10,644 nucleotides of DNA from Ghiorsea sp. Its GTDB lineage: Bacteria > Pseudomonadota > Zetaproteobacteria > Mariprofundales > Mariprofundaceae. Each line of letters begins with the position of its first letter. The stretch's first letter is position 1. The position numbers were made by a program, and so were the translations under genes. Shown here in pieces: positions 4,803 to 10,644 of the stretch. The stretch is from assembly GCA_027019685.1 (NCBI GenBank), contig JALUWH010000179.1:1-10644 (forward strand), read 5' to 3'. The notes below the pieces were generated by a model. The model had not been told where the DNA came from. It saw nothing but the letters and a program-made list of their open reading frames with translations, and did not search any database.

Positions 4803-6689
4803 ATGATTTATTTTGAGCATGTCACGCTGCGGCGTGGCAAAAAGATTTTATTCCAAGATTTTAGTTTAACCATTCATCCCAAGGATAAAATTGGTATCAC
4901 AGGTGCCAACGGCACAGGTAAATCATCCTTGTTTGCGTTTATCCTTGGCAAACTTGCAGAAGATAAAGGTGACTTTCGCACCAAAGCCAAGCTTTCTATC
5001 TCGCATGTGGCACAAGAAACGCCCGCTTTAGATATGGCTGCTGTGGATTATGTGATGCTGGGCGATGCTGAGTTGTCCGAGCTTGAAGCTCAGCTTATTG
5101 AAGCAGAAAGCAGAGAAGATGGTGTTGCAATAAGTAAACTACATGAGCGCATGGATGCCATTGGTGGTTATCAAGCGCGTGCAAGGGCAGGGCAGTTACT
5201 TGGTGGTCTAGGGTTTACACCTGAGCAGGAAAGTCATGCTGTGCAAAGCTTTTCGGGTGGATGGCGTATGCGCTTAAACCTTGCTCAAGCTTTGATGTGT
5301 CGCTCGGATGTGCTTTTATTGGATGAGCCAACCAATCATTTGGATTTGGAAGCGGTGCTGTGGTTAGAAAAGTGGCTTAAGAATTATCAGGGCGCATTGT
5401 TGCTCATTTCCCATGATAGAGAGTTTTTAGATAGTACAGTGACGACCATTGCTCATTTGGAGCAAGAAAAGGTCACCTTATATTCAGGCAATTATACTGC
5501 ATTTGAATTGCGCAGAGCAGAGCAGCTTGCTTTGCAGCAATCATCCTTTGAAAAGCAACAGCGCGAAATTGCGCATATGGAAAGCTTTATCACCCGCTTT
5601 AAAGCCAAAGCCACCAAAGCCAAGCAAGCGCAAAGCCGCATCAAAGCTTTGGAGCGCATGGAAAAGATTGCACCAGCACATATTGATTCGCCATTCTCAT
5701 TTGCTTTTAAGCCCTTGGATTACTTGCCGAATCCATTGTTGCAACTGCAAAAGGTAAACTTTGGTTACAACGATAAGCTGATACTGGAGCAAATATCCGC
5801 AAGCTTATTACCCAATGATAGAATTGGGCTGCTTGGCCCGAATGGTGCAGGTAAATCCACGCTGATTAAATTGATGGCAGGTGAGCTTGAGCCCGTTGCT
5901 GGCAAGTGTGTGCAATCCAAAGGTTTGAAGATTGGCTATTTTGCCCAGCATCAGCTTGAGCAACTGCATAGCGATTGTTCACCCGTGCAGCATTTGCAGT
6001 TGATTGACCCTGATATTTCTGAAAAAGATGCGCGTTTATTTTTGGGTGGCTTTGCCTTTCATGGCGATATGGCGTTGGAATCTATTGTATCGTTTTCGGG
6101 TGGTGAAAAAGCGCGCTTGGTGCTTGCCATGCTGGTGTACCAACAACCAAATCTGTTATTAATGGATGAACCCACCAATCACTTGGACTTGGATATGCGC
6201 CATGCGCTCACCCTTGCCTTGCAAAGCTTTGAAGGGGCAATGGTGTTGGTCTCGCATGATAGGCATTTGTTAAGGACGGTTTGTGATAATCTATGGTTGG
6301 TCTCACATGGCAATGCCGAATCATTTACAGGTGATTTGGATGATTATGCGCAATGGTTAGCTGAGCAAAATACAGAAGCTACAAGTAAAGAAGCAGCCAG
6401 TGGCGAACATACAAGGGATAGTCGCAAAGCCAAACGCAAGGAAGATGCGGAGAAACGAAAAGTTTTGCAGCCTAAACGCAATCAACTTAAAAAGTTAGAG
6501 CAACGCTTAGAAAAGTTACATGCCCAAGAAGCTGAACTGAACGAGCAACTTGCGGACAGCGCACTTTATGAAGCCAATGAAAAAGATAGGCTGCTCAAAC
6601 TCACCACAGAACATAATGCGATTAAACAAGAACTGGACGAAGTTGAAGAAGCTTGGATGGTATTAAGTGAGGAGCTTGAAGAAGGTTAA
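4803..6689 (+). CDS. yheS: ABC-F family ATPase, YheS type
   Basis: Soluble tandem-ATPase ABC-F protein; family members bind the ribosome near the E site and modulate translation. They do not transport anything. The 628 aa match E. coli YheS (about 637) nearly end to end, including MIYFEHVTLRRG, QETPAL, the linker motif RFKAKATKAKQAQSRIKALERME and FAQHQLE. First ATPase: Walker A GANGTGKS (34-41), signature FSGGWRMRL (150-158), Walker B with E175 in DEPTNHLDLE. Second ATPase: Walker A GPNGAGKS (345-352), signature FSGGEKARL (431-439), Walker B with E456. A charged coiled-coil tail occupies about 540-625. The start at 4803 has only a weak ribosome-binding site (TGAGAG). A mobile-looking palindromic element lies just upstream and could affect its expression. 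Confidence 0.95.
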   Translation: MIYFEHVTLRRGKKILFQDFSLTIHPKDKIGITGANGTGKSSLFAFILGKLAEDKGDFRTKAKLSISHVAQETPALDMAAVDYVMLGDAELSELEAQLIEAESREDGVAISKLHERMDAIGGYQARARAGQLLGGLGFTPEQESHAVQSFSGGWRMRLNLAQALMCRSDVLLLDEPTNHLDLEAVLWLEKWLKNYQGALLLISHDREFLDSTVTTIAHLEQEKVTLYSGNYTAFELRRAEQLALQQSSFEKQQREIAHMESFITRFKAKATKAKQAQSRIKALERMEKIAPAHIDSPFSFAFKPLDYLPNPLLQLQKVNFGYNDKLILEQISASLLPNDRIGLLGPNGAGKSTLIKLMAGELEPVAGKCVQSKGLKIGYFAQHQLEQLHSDCSPVQHLQLIDPDISEKDARLFLGGFAFHGDMALESIVSFSGGEKARLVLAMLVYQQPNLLLMDEPTNHLDLDMRHALTLALQSFEGAMVLVSHDRHLLRTVCDNLWLVSHGNAESFTGDLDDYAQWLAEQNTEATSKEAASGEHTRDSRKAKRKEDAEKRKVLQPKRNQLKKLEQRLEKLHAQEAELNEQLADSALYEANEKDRLLKLTTEHNAIKQELDEVEEAWMVLSEELEEG

Positions 6690-6731
6690 GGCAACAATCG
6701 TTTTGTTCATCACTACAGTTTATACAACCCC

Positions 6732-7331
6732 TTAAATAAGAGATAGCTGCCCTGAACTTATATTAATTAACTGTTTGTTTAGGTTTTCAATATTCGTGGT
6801 GGGTACATCAATGGTTAGTGAAACATGTGCCGAATAGTCCGCTTTTTGAATGTCGATGTTTTGGGATTCAAGCAGGTGTTTAATATTGGTTTCTAGGTTG
6901 TAGTTAAACTTGATGTTAAATACTTTGCTTTCAACGATAGGTATAGTTTTAAGCTTATCCATTGCAAGACTTGCGGAGCTGGAATAAGCGCGGACTAAGC
7001 CGCCAGCACCAAGCTTGATGCCGCCGAAGTAGCGCACCACAACCAATACAATTTCACCTATACCACGGTGTTGTAATACATTTAAGATGGGTTTACCTGC
7101 TGTGCCTGATGGCTCACCATCATCGCTAAAACCTATGTCTGTGGTCGCCGTTGGGTGACCTGCGATATATGCCCAGCAATGATGCCTAGCATCGGGATAT
7201 TGCTGCTTGATGCTTTGAATATATAGCTTGGCTTCAGCTTTGTTTGTCGCTCGTGCAATATGGGTGATAAAGCGACTTTTTTTGATGACTTGTTCATCAC
7301 AAAGCTCTGATTGTGGTACTTGATAACTCAC
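6732..7331 (-). CDS. yigZ: YigZ/IMPACT family (UPF0029) protein
   Basis: A 199-aa cytosolic protein of the YigZ/IMPACT family; eukaryotic IMPACT inhibits the Gcn2 translation-stress kinase, while the bacterial role is unsettled. The N-terminal domain carries the signature blocks SRFITHIA (19-26), YPDARHHCWAYIAG (45-58), FSDDGEPSGTAGKPIL (68-83) and VVVRYFGGIKLGAGGLVRAY (97-116). A smaller ferredoxin-like C-terminal domain (DUF1949 type) follows. E. coli YigZ is about 204 aa, so it is complete. The start codon is GTG (7329-7331), overlapping the amidase stop as GTGA, which makes translational coupling likely. It is the last gene of the minus-strand operon and converges on yheS with 42 nt between the stops; no strong terminator is visible there. 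Confidence 0.94.
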   Translation of the reverse strand: MSYQVPQSELCDEQVIKKSRFITHIARATNKAEAKLYIQSIKQQYPDARHHCWAYIAGHPTATTDIGFSDDGEPSGTAGKPILNVLQHRGIGEIVLVVVRYFGGIKLGAGGLVRAYSSSASLAMDKLKTIPIVESKVFNIKFNYNLETNIKHLLESQNIDIQKADYSAHVSLTIDVPTTNIENLNKQLINISSGQLSLI

Positions 7332-8149
7332 AGTCGGCGATGTTGAAGGGCTGGTAGGCGCTGGCGTATATCATGCAAGTGTTCTAATGATAATGTGGCT
7401 GCAACAATACCTTCGCCTTGTGGCAATATTGCAAGTGTTTTGCCCCATGGGTCAATAATCATACTATGACCATAGGTGTCACGCCCATCTTGGTGGTGCC
7501 CTGATTGTGCAGCAGCAAGCACATAACTTTGGTTTTCAATAGCACGGGCTTTGAGCAGCGTTTCCCAATGGGCTTGCCCTGTAGGCACAGTAAATGCCGC
7601 TGCTACAGTCAAAATATTACCCCCTTGTTCGCTATATTGCCGATAAAGCTCAGGAAAACGTAAATCATAACAAATAGATAAACCAATATTCCAAACTTCA
7701 CCTATTGCAAAGGAACTGGGTTGTTTACCAGGGCTGGTATGTGTGGATTCTCGCCAAGACTCGGTATGTAAGTCGGCATCAAACAAATGAATTTTATCAT
7801 AATGGTTCACCAGCTCACCATCAGGTGAAAACACAGGGCAATGATTAAAAAACTTACCTGGTTTTTTAGGGTCACTGACCAAGATAGAGCCTGCAATAAG
7901 CCAAGTCTTATATGTTTTAGCTAACAAGCTAAGTCGTTCATAAATCTTAGTATAGGTTTCTTTTTGGACAGCCGCTTGTTTTAAGGCTTGGTTATGGGTG
8001 AGTAAAATAGCATTTTCGGGTAATACGATGAGATGAAAATCACCTGCTTGGTATGGCGCAAGGATGTTTTGGATGCGTTTGAAGTTGTCATCAATATCTT
8101 CTGAACTGCACAGCTGCAGGCAGGCAACATGCAAACGGGATAAAGACAT
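7328..8149 (-). CDS. Nit1-type carbon-nitrogen hydrolase (probable deaminated glutathione amidase)
   Basis: Cytosolic nitrilase-superfamily amidase. The catalytic triad is E45 in VLPENA, K119 in YDKIHLFD and C160 in GLSICYDLRFPELYR. ARAIENQSYVLAAAQSGHH (201-219), YGHSMIIDPWGK (226-237) and the C-terminal RLPALQHRRL match Nit1-type proteins, which hydrolyse deaminated glutathione made by transaminase side reactions. Omega-amidase (Nit2) is the main alternative, but the tail and the GRDTYGHSMI block fit Nit1 better. The 273 aa are full length. The ATG at 8147-8149 gives the usual N-terminus, with only a weak GGGT ribosome-binding site. The start lies 13 nt after the retropepsin-like gene, and the end overlaps the yigZ GTG by 4 nt. 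Like cbbY in the other operon, it would be a metabolite-repair enzyme. Confidence 0.92.
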   Translation of the reverse strand: MSLSRLHVACLQLCSSEDIDDNFKRIQNILAPYQAGDFHLIVLPENAILLTHNQALKQAAVQKETYTKIYERLSLLAKTYKTWLIAGSILVSDPKKPGKFFNHCPVFSPDGELVNHYDKIHLFDADLHTESWRESTHTSPGKQPSSFAIGEVWNIGLSICYDLRFPELYRQYSEQGGNILTVAAAFTVPTGQAHWETLLKARAIENQSYVLAAAQSGHHQDGRDTYGHSMIIDPWGKTLAILPQGEGIVAATLSLEHLHDIRQRLPALQHRRL

Positions 8150-8162
8150 TGTTTAAACCCGT

Positions 8163-8729
8163 TTATTTTGGTTCGAGCTGAATTTCTTTTAGTTTATGGT
8201 CGATAGTCATTTTGTAGTGTTTAAAAAAACTCATACCTAGCAGCCCTAGCTCATCGTTTTTGGTCGATATACTTTGAATGGTTGCCTCAACATGTGGTAG
8301 TTTAATTTTAGCCACGGATAATAATTTAATCTTCACCTTGGGTACGCTAACTTCACCATTGGCAGTTTGCGTAGTTACCATGGTGGAAGTGGCATCATAT
8401 AAACCAGCGCGTTTGGCAATCACAGGGGGGATAGCCAGTAAGGTTGCGCCAGTATCAACAACAAATGGCATGGTAATACCATTAACACTGCCCTGCACAA
8501 TCATGGAACCGTCTTGATCAATATATGGGATGACCATGCTTAATTTATTCAAATTATAGCTGGGGTTATCGATCGCATTAATACCTTTGGGTTTGTATTG
8601 TTTTGCCTCCATGCTTGGAGCTATATCGGTATACGTGATATTTCCATCTGTATCGACAATTTTATACATCTCAGCATGTGAAAGCCAAGGAAAGCTAAAT
8701 AGAATGAGGTATATCAATACTTTAAGCAT
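8163..8729 (-). CDS. Secreted DUF4124 / retropepsin-like aspartic protease
   Basis: A 188-aa exported protein. Residues 1-19 are a signal peptide ending SHA. A short DUF4124 segment follows (EMYKIVDTDGNITYTDIAP, 20-38), then a single-domain retropepsin-like fold: VQGSVNGITMPFVVDTGAT (78-96) with the catalytic aspartate D92 in DTGAT, and the closing LLGMSFF...MTID block near the C-terminus. Related proteobacterial proteins belong to the TIGR02281 clan-AA aspartic proteases; one lobe per chain implies a homodimer. The location is probably periplasmic and the substrate is unknown. The ATG at 8727-8729 is preceded by AGGTGG with good spacing and overlaps the end of the DUF4438 gene by 8 nt, so it is coupled to it. 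The lack of a membrane anchor beyond the signal peptide suggests a soluble form. Confidence 0.9.
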   Translation of the reverse strand: MLKVLIYLILFSFPWLSHAEMYKIVDTDGNITYTDIAPSMEAKQYKPKGINAIDNPSYNLNKLSMVIPYIDQDGSMIVQGSVNGITMPFVVDTGATLLAIPPVIAKRAGLYDATSTMVTTQTANGEVSVPKVKIKLLSVAKIKLPHVEATIQSISTKNDELGLLGMSFFKHYKMTIDHKLKEIQLEPK

Positions 8730-9603
8730 AGCGACCCACCTTTAAGTAATTGCCCATATTTGCCTTGTCATCCAAGACTGGTTTAAGCTTGCTATCACAT
8801 GCTGACATAATTGTCATCATGCCAGGTCCGTGCCCTGCAAGCGGAGAGTCCGAATGAATCACCATGCCAATAGTGATGGCATCACGTCTGAATGTTCGTC
8901 CATAGTTGTTGTCATGGTCAAGCACGGCGACAAAATCACCAAAGCGCAGTTTATCCAGCCCATGCTCCTTAACCATATCCTTATCATGGCAAAGAATATC
9001 ATAATCACCCGTGGTCACAGAAAGCGCACCAATGCCCGAACCCATAGCATAGTTGGGCACAATCACATTGACAGGCACTTCAATTTGCCCTTTTTTGTTT
9101 TCCTTTAAGCCCATTTTTTCTAATAAATCAGGGTCGATATTGTAGATAAACACATCATCATGGTCGATAAATTTCAAGCCTTGCCCGAAACCACGAATCA
9201 TAAATTTATCATCACAAGTGAGTTTATCCAAAGTTTCATCAGGGAAATCAATCATCAAATGATTTACCCCACCATGGTGACCAATCACAGTGCCTATTTC
9301 ACCTTTGGCTTCACCAGAAATCACCCGCGCCTGATTGCCGCAGCAAGCATGGAATTGATAACCATCTTCAGACTTGCGGTTTTTATGGGTAAGTGTGCTT
9401 GAAACTCCTGGCTCAATATGTTCGCCAGCCCAACCAAATACGGAATCACCAACTTTTACATTGTAGGTAATGCCACCTGTGCTAGGCCAAGAAAAGACTT
9501 CACCTTGGCTGCCTACTTCAAAAGGAGCCCACATTTGTGCAGGGGACACTCCGCCTTGTACACCTGTCATGACTAGTTGGTTACGATTTGTTTTTAGAGA
9601 CAT
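8722..9603 (-). CDS. DUF4438 domain protein
   Basis: A 293-aa protein that I recognise as DUF4438, a family with solved structures from thermophiles such as Thermotoga but no established function. Recognisable stretches include VMTGVQGGVSPAQMWAPFEV (11-30), the glycine/histidine region HACCGNQARVISGEAKGEIG with GHHGGVNHLMIDFP, and a C-terminal AGHGPGMMTIMSA. It lacks a signal peptide and membrane segments, so it is probably cytosolic. I place the start at 9603 rather than at the in-frame ATG at 9672. GAGGGG precedes 9603, and the 23-residue upstream extension is compositionally unlike the protein and runs into the presumed promoter. It is the first gene of the minus-strand operon. A catalytic role, possibly metal-dependent given the histidines and acidic residues, is speculation. 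Confidence 0.85.
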   Translation of the reverse strand: MSLKTNRNQLVMTGVQGGVSPAQMWAPFEVGSQGEVFSWPSTGGITYNVKVGDSVFGWAGEHIEPGVSSTLTHKNRKSEDGYQFHACCGNQARVISGEAKGEIGTVIGHHGGVNHLMIDFPDETLDKLTCDDKFMIRGFGQGLKFIDHDDVFIYNIDPDLLEKMGLKENKKGQIEVPVNVIVPNYAMGSGIGALSVTTGDYDILCHDKDMVKEHGLDKLRFGDFVAVLDHDNNYGRTFRRDAITIGMVIHSDSPLAGHGPGMMTIMSACDSKLKPVLDDKANMGNYLKVGRYA

Positions 9604-9606
9604 ATT

Positions 9607-9612
9607 CCCCTC
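9607..9612 (-). promoter_or_regulatory. Shine-Dalgarno for the DUF4438 gene
   Basis: GAGGGG on the minus strand sits 3 nt from the ATG at 9601-9603. It is the strongest ribosome-binding site in this leader and decides between the two in-frame starts. Confidence 0.65.
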
Positions 9613-9634
9613 ATTTAAGCTTATAATGAAGCGA

Positions 9635-9643
9635 ATTTTAGCA
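9635..9643 (-). promoter_or_regulatory. Candidate extended -10 box for the DUF4438 operon
   Basis: TGCTAAAAT on the minus strand resembles an extended -10 (TGN plus TAAAAT), about 32 nt before the start codon. No convincing -35 is seen at 16-18 nt upstream, which extended -10 promoters can tolerate. This is a weak prediction. Confidence 0.3.
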
Positions 9644-9679
9644 GTCTTGTACAATGATTGCATGTTTTTCATTTTTATC

Positions 9680-9701
9680 GCTAGTGGTAATTATCACTAG
9701 C
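9680..9701. promoter_or_regulatory. 22-bp palindrome in the divergent promoter region (candidate operator)
   Basis: GCTAGTG (9680-9686) and CACTAGC (9695-9701) flank GTAATTAT, whose core TAATTA is also symmetric. The whole 22 bp is two-fold symmetric except for one base pair position. It lies midway between the divergent DUF4438 operon and the lipoprotein gene, about 77 and 58 nt from their start codons. A dimeric regulator site is the natural reading. A terminator is less likely because no T-run follows on either strand. Confidence 0.5.
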
Positions 9702-9744
9702 TAAAAACTGTTTACCTTGTCAGTTTTCCGCAAGTTGTTTTTTT

Positions 9745-9750
9745 AGGAGA
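9745..9750 (+). promoter_or_regulatory. Shine-Dalgarno for the lipoprotein gene
   Basis: AGGAGA lies 8 nt before the ATG at 9759, with a second purine run (GAAGGG) closer to it. This is the strongest ribosome-binding site in the window and supports the 9759 start and efficient translation. Confidence 0.7.
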
Positions 9751-9758
9751 GAAGGGAT

Positions 9759-10076
9759 ATGCGATACTTTACTTTATTGCTTTGCACATTGTTGGTTACA
9801 GCTTGTGCGAACAAACATCAAGAAAGGGCTGTGATTGCTGGCGCGATATTGGGTGGGATGATTGGTGCTGTGAGTAGCCAACCTAATACAAACCATGCAG
9901 GCAACACTAGTGGGAACCATGGGCATACAGCACCAGCTTCACAAGCTGAAGATGAACATATGAACGAGCCTAAACACCATGATGCCGAAGAAGCAAAGCA
10001 TGAAAATAAACAAGAGTATAACGATAATAGTGAAGATGGGAATGAGGGTGATGACGAACACGAAAAGGATGATTAA
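9759..10076 (+). CDS. Small His/Asp/Glu-rich lipoprotein
   Basis: A 105-aa predicted lipoprotein of unrecognised family. Residues 1-15 form a signal peptide ending in the lipobox LVTAC, with C16 as the lipidated cysteine. A short glycine-zipper-like segment follows (AGAILGGMIGAV, about 26-37). The rest is a low-complexity hydrophilic tail containing nine histidines in the mature protein and dense D/E/N, ending GDDEHEKDD. Such a tail is probably disordered and could bind divalent metal ions, but that is inference from composition. Alanine after the +1 cysteine favours outer-membrane sorting by the general Lol rule. It is divergent from the DUF4438 operon with the palindrome at 9680-9701 between them. 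The strong ribosome-binding site and intact lipobox make it a credible gene. Confidence 0.82.
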   Translation: MRYFTLLLCTLLVTACANKHQERAVIAGAILGGMIGAVSSQPNTNHAGNTSGNHGHTAPASQAEDEHMNEPKHHDAEEAKHENKQEYNDNSEDGNEGDDEHEKDD

Positions 10077-10274
10077 AAACATCCGCACGTGAATTTTAAA
10101 GCAACCTTCGGCTAGGTGTTTTATTAAGGGTCTTGAAATTTTAGTATAGAAGTATCATTAAATAGTAATTTCAAGATGTTTAGAGGGAAAGGCTAGAGTA
10201 GATATTTCCTTTGGATTTTTTTGTTTAAATGCTCAATAATAAAGGATAAGCTCTATATTGTTTGGTATCAGTTT
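10077..10274. other. Intergenic region after the lipoprotein gene
   Basis: About 200 bp of AT-rich sequence with no credible gene. ACCT (10104-10107) and AGGT (10114-10117) around a 6-nt loop, followed by GTTTTATT, form a weak terminator-like hairpin for the lipoprotein gene. A 10-bp inverted repeat follows at 10131-10176, listed separately. The remaining part toward the PIN gene is a run of T-rich sequence with nothing recognisable. Confidence 0.4.
10131..10176. repeat. Perfect 10-bp inverted repeat with 26-bp spacer
   Basis: TCTTGAAATT (10131-10140) and AATTTCAAGA (10167-10176) are exact reverse complements. The 26-bp spacer also contains AGTAT twice. It could be a stem in a 3' untranslated region or the end of a small element. 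No function is evident. Confidence 0.5.
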
Positions 10275-10644
10275 TTATGTTTTTTGATTCAATGTGTAAA
10301 CTTCAAATGCTTTGAGTAACATATCAGGGGTATAAACTGGGTATTGACTGGCTTTATAGTCTTTAATATTGCGAGTGACTAAGGCATCTACAACACAACA
10401 TTCACCTGAGAAATACTGTACGGCATCTTCAAAATCTTTAAATTCTGAATGGATTGCCAAGCGAAGCACCAACGCATTTACATCTGCAATGTTAAACAAA
10501 GACAACAACTTATGCACAGCAAGAGAAGCTTGTTTATGCCCTAGTGTTTTACACAATAAATAATCCAGTGTCGTAATGGTTGTGGCGCACAGATAACCTT
10601 CTATCTTTTTTTGCTCCACCAGACCGACAAGTTGAGCCGATTTG
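10275..10644 (-). CDS. PIN-domain protein, VapC-like, N-terminus outside window
   Basis: The visible 122 residues are the C-terminal part of a PIN-domain (PIN_3-like) ribonuclease. The frame stays open to the window edge, adding KSAQLVGL before VEQKKIEGYLCATTITTLDYLL; the first methionine-like codon inside the window is an internal GTG, not a start. Family features are the IEGYLCATTITTLDYLL block, the acidic HSEFKDFEDAVQYF segment and the closing VDALVTRNIKDYKASQYPVYTPDMLL, which holds the conserved TRN and D. The first catalytic aspartate (usually LLDTNVL) lies outside the window. Toxins of this class cleave RNA and are usually encoded just after their antitoxin, which would then lie to the right of the window. 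The gene is therefore half of a likely toxin-antitoxin pair that cannot be confirmed here. Confidence 0.85.
   Translation of the reverse strand, partial: KSAQLVGLVEQKKIEGYLCATTITTLDYLLCKTLGHKQASLAVHKLLSLFNIADVNALVLRLAIHSEFKDFEDAVQYFSGECCVVDALVTRNIKDYKASQYPVYTPDMLLKAFEVYTLNQKT

Noticed and set aside
6690..6731. Terminator between the convergent yheS and yigZ genes
   Set aside because: Only a 5-bp AACAA/TTGTT hairpin is seen, without GC pairs or a T-run.
8830..9108. Plus-strand open frame of 92 codons opposite the DUF4438 gene
   Set aside because: It is the antisense shadow of a well-supported gene, with no family motif and no ribosome-binding site.
9604..9672. 23-residue N-terminal extension of the DUF4438 protein
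   Set aside because: It would read through the promoter region, while a strong GAGGGG site precedes the internal ATG at 9603.

Overview
The window is a compact stretch of chromosome from a Gram-negative proteobacterium. The evidence is a lipobox lipoprotein, a secreted retropepsin-like protein with a DUF4124 domain, a YheS-type ABC-F protein, and proteobacterial ATTCCCG...CGGGAAT palindromes between genes. The sequence is moderately AT-rich. A CbbY-type phosphatase hints at a Calvin-cycle autotroph. A CopZ-like Zn/[2Fe-2S] protein and a DUF4438 protein would fit a metal-oxidising or chemolithotrophic lineage such as the Zetaproteobacteria. That lineage guess is inference only; there is no rRNA or other phylogenetic marker here.

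Left part (1-3545): the tail of an unidentified plus-strand gene converges on a minus-strand 3-methyladenine DNA glycosylase. Divergent from the glycosylase runs a tight plus-strand cluster: nhaA, a CopZ-N-like Zn/[2Fe-2S] protein, an unknown 148-aa protein and cbbY. Consecutive genes overlap by 11, 4 and 1 nt, so the cluster is almost certainly one translationally coupled operon.

Middle (3546-6731): tatD and the ABC-F gene yheS are both on the plus strand. The intergenic spaces on either side of tatD are filled with non-coding repeats: a two-hairpin REPIN-like element, 9-nt-spaced CTTCGTG repeats, CTCTGCG/CTTTGCG repeats, a nested 113-bp palindrome, and a 105-bp element with perfect 30-bp terminal inverted repeats. 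This repeat concentration is the most structured non-coding signal in the window.

Right part (6732-10644): a minus-strand four-gene operon is read in the order DUF4438 protein, DUF4124/retropepsin-like protein, Nit1-type amidase, YigZ/IMPACT protein. Its spacings are an 8-nt overlap, a 13-nt gap and a 4-nt overlap. It diverges from a small His/Asp/Glu-rich lipoprotein gene, and a 22-bp palindrome lies in the shared promoter region. The window ends inside a minus-strand PIN-domain (VapC-like) gene whose N-terminal end lies outside.

Most genes are housekeeping: DNA repair, ion homeostasis, metabolite repair (CbbY and Nit1 both clean up side products), nucleic acid turnover and ribosome-associated functions. 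I see no clear defence island, CRISPR array, integrase, tRNA or rRNA gene.
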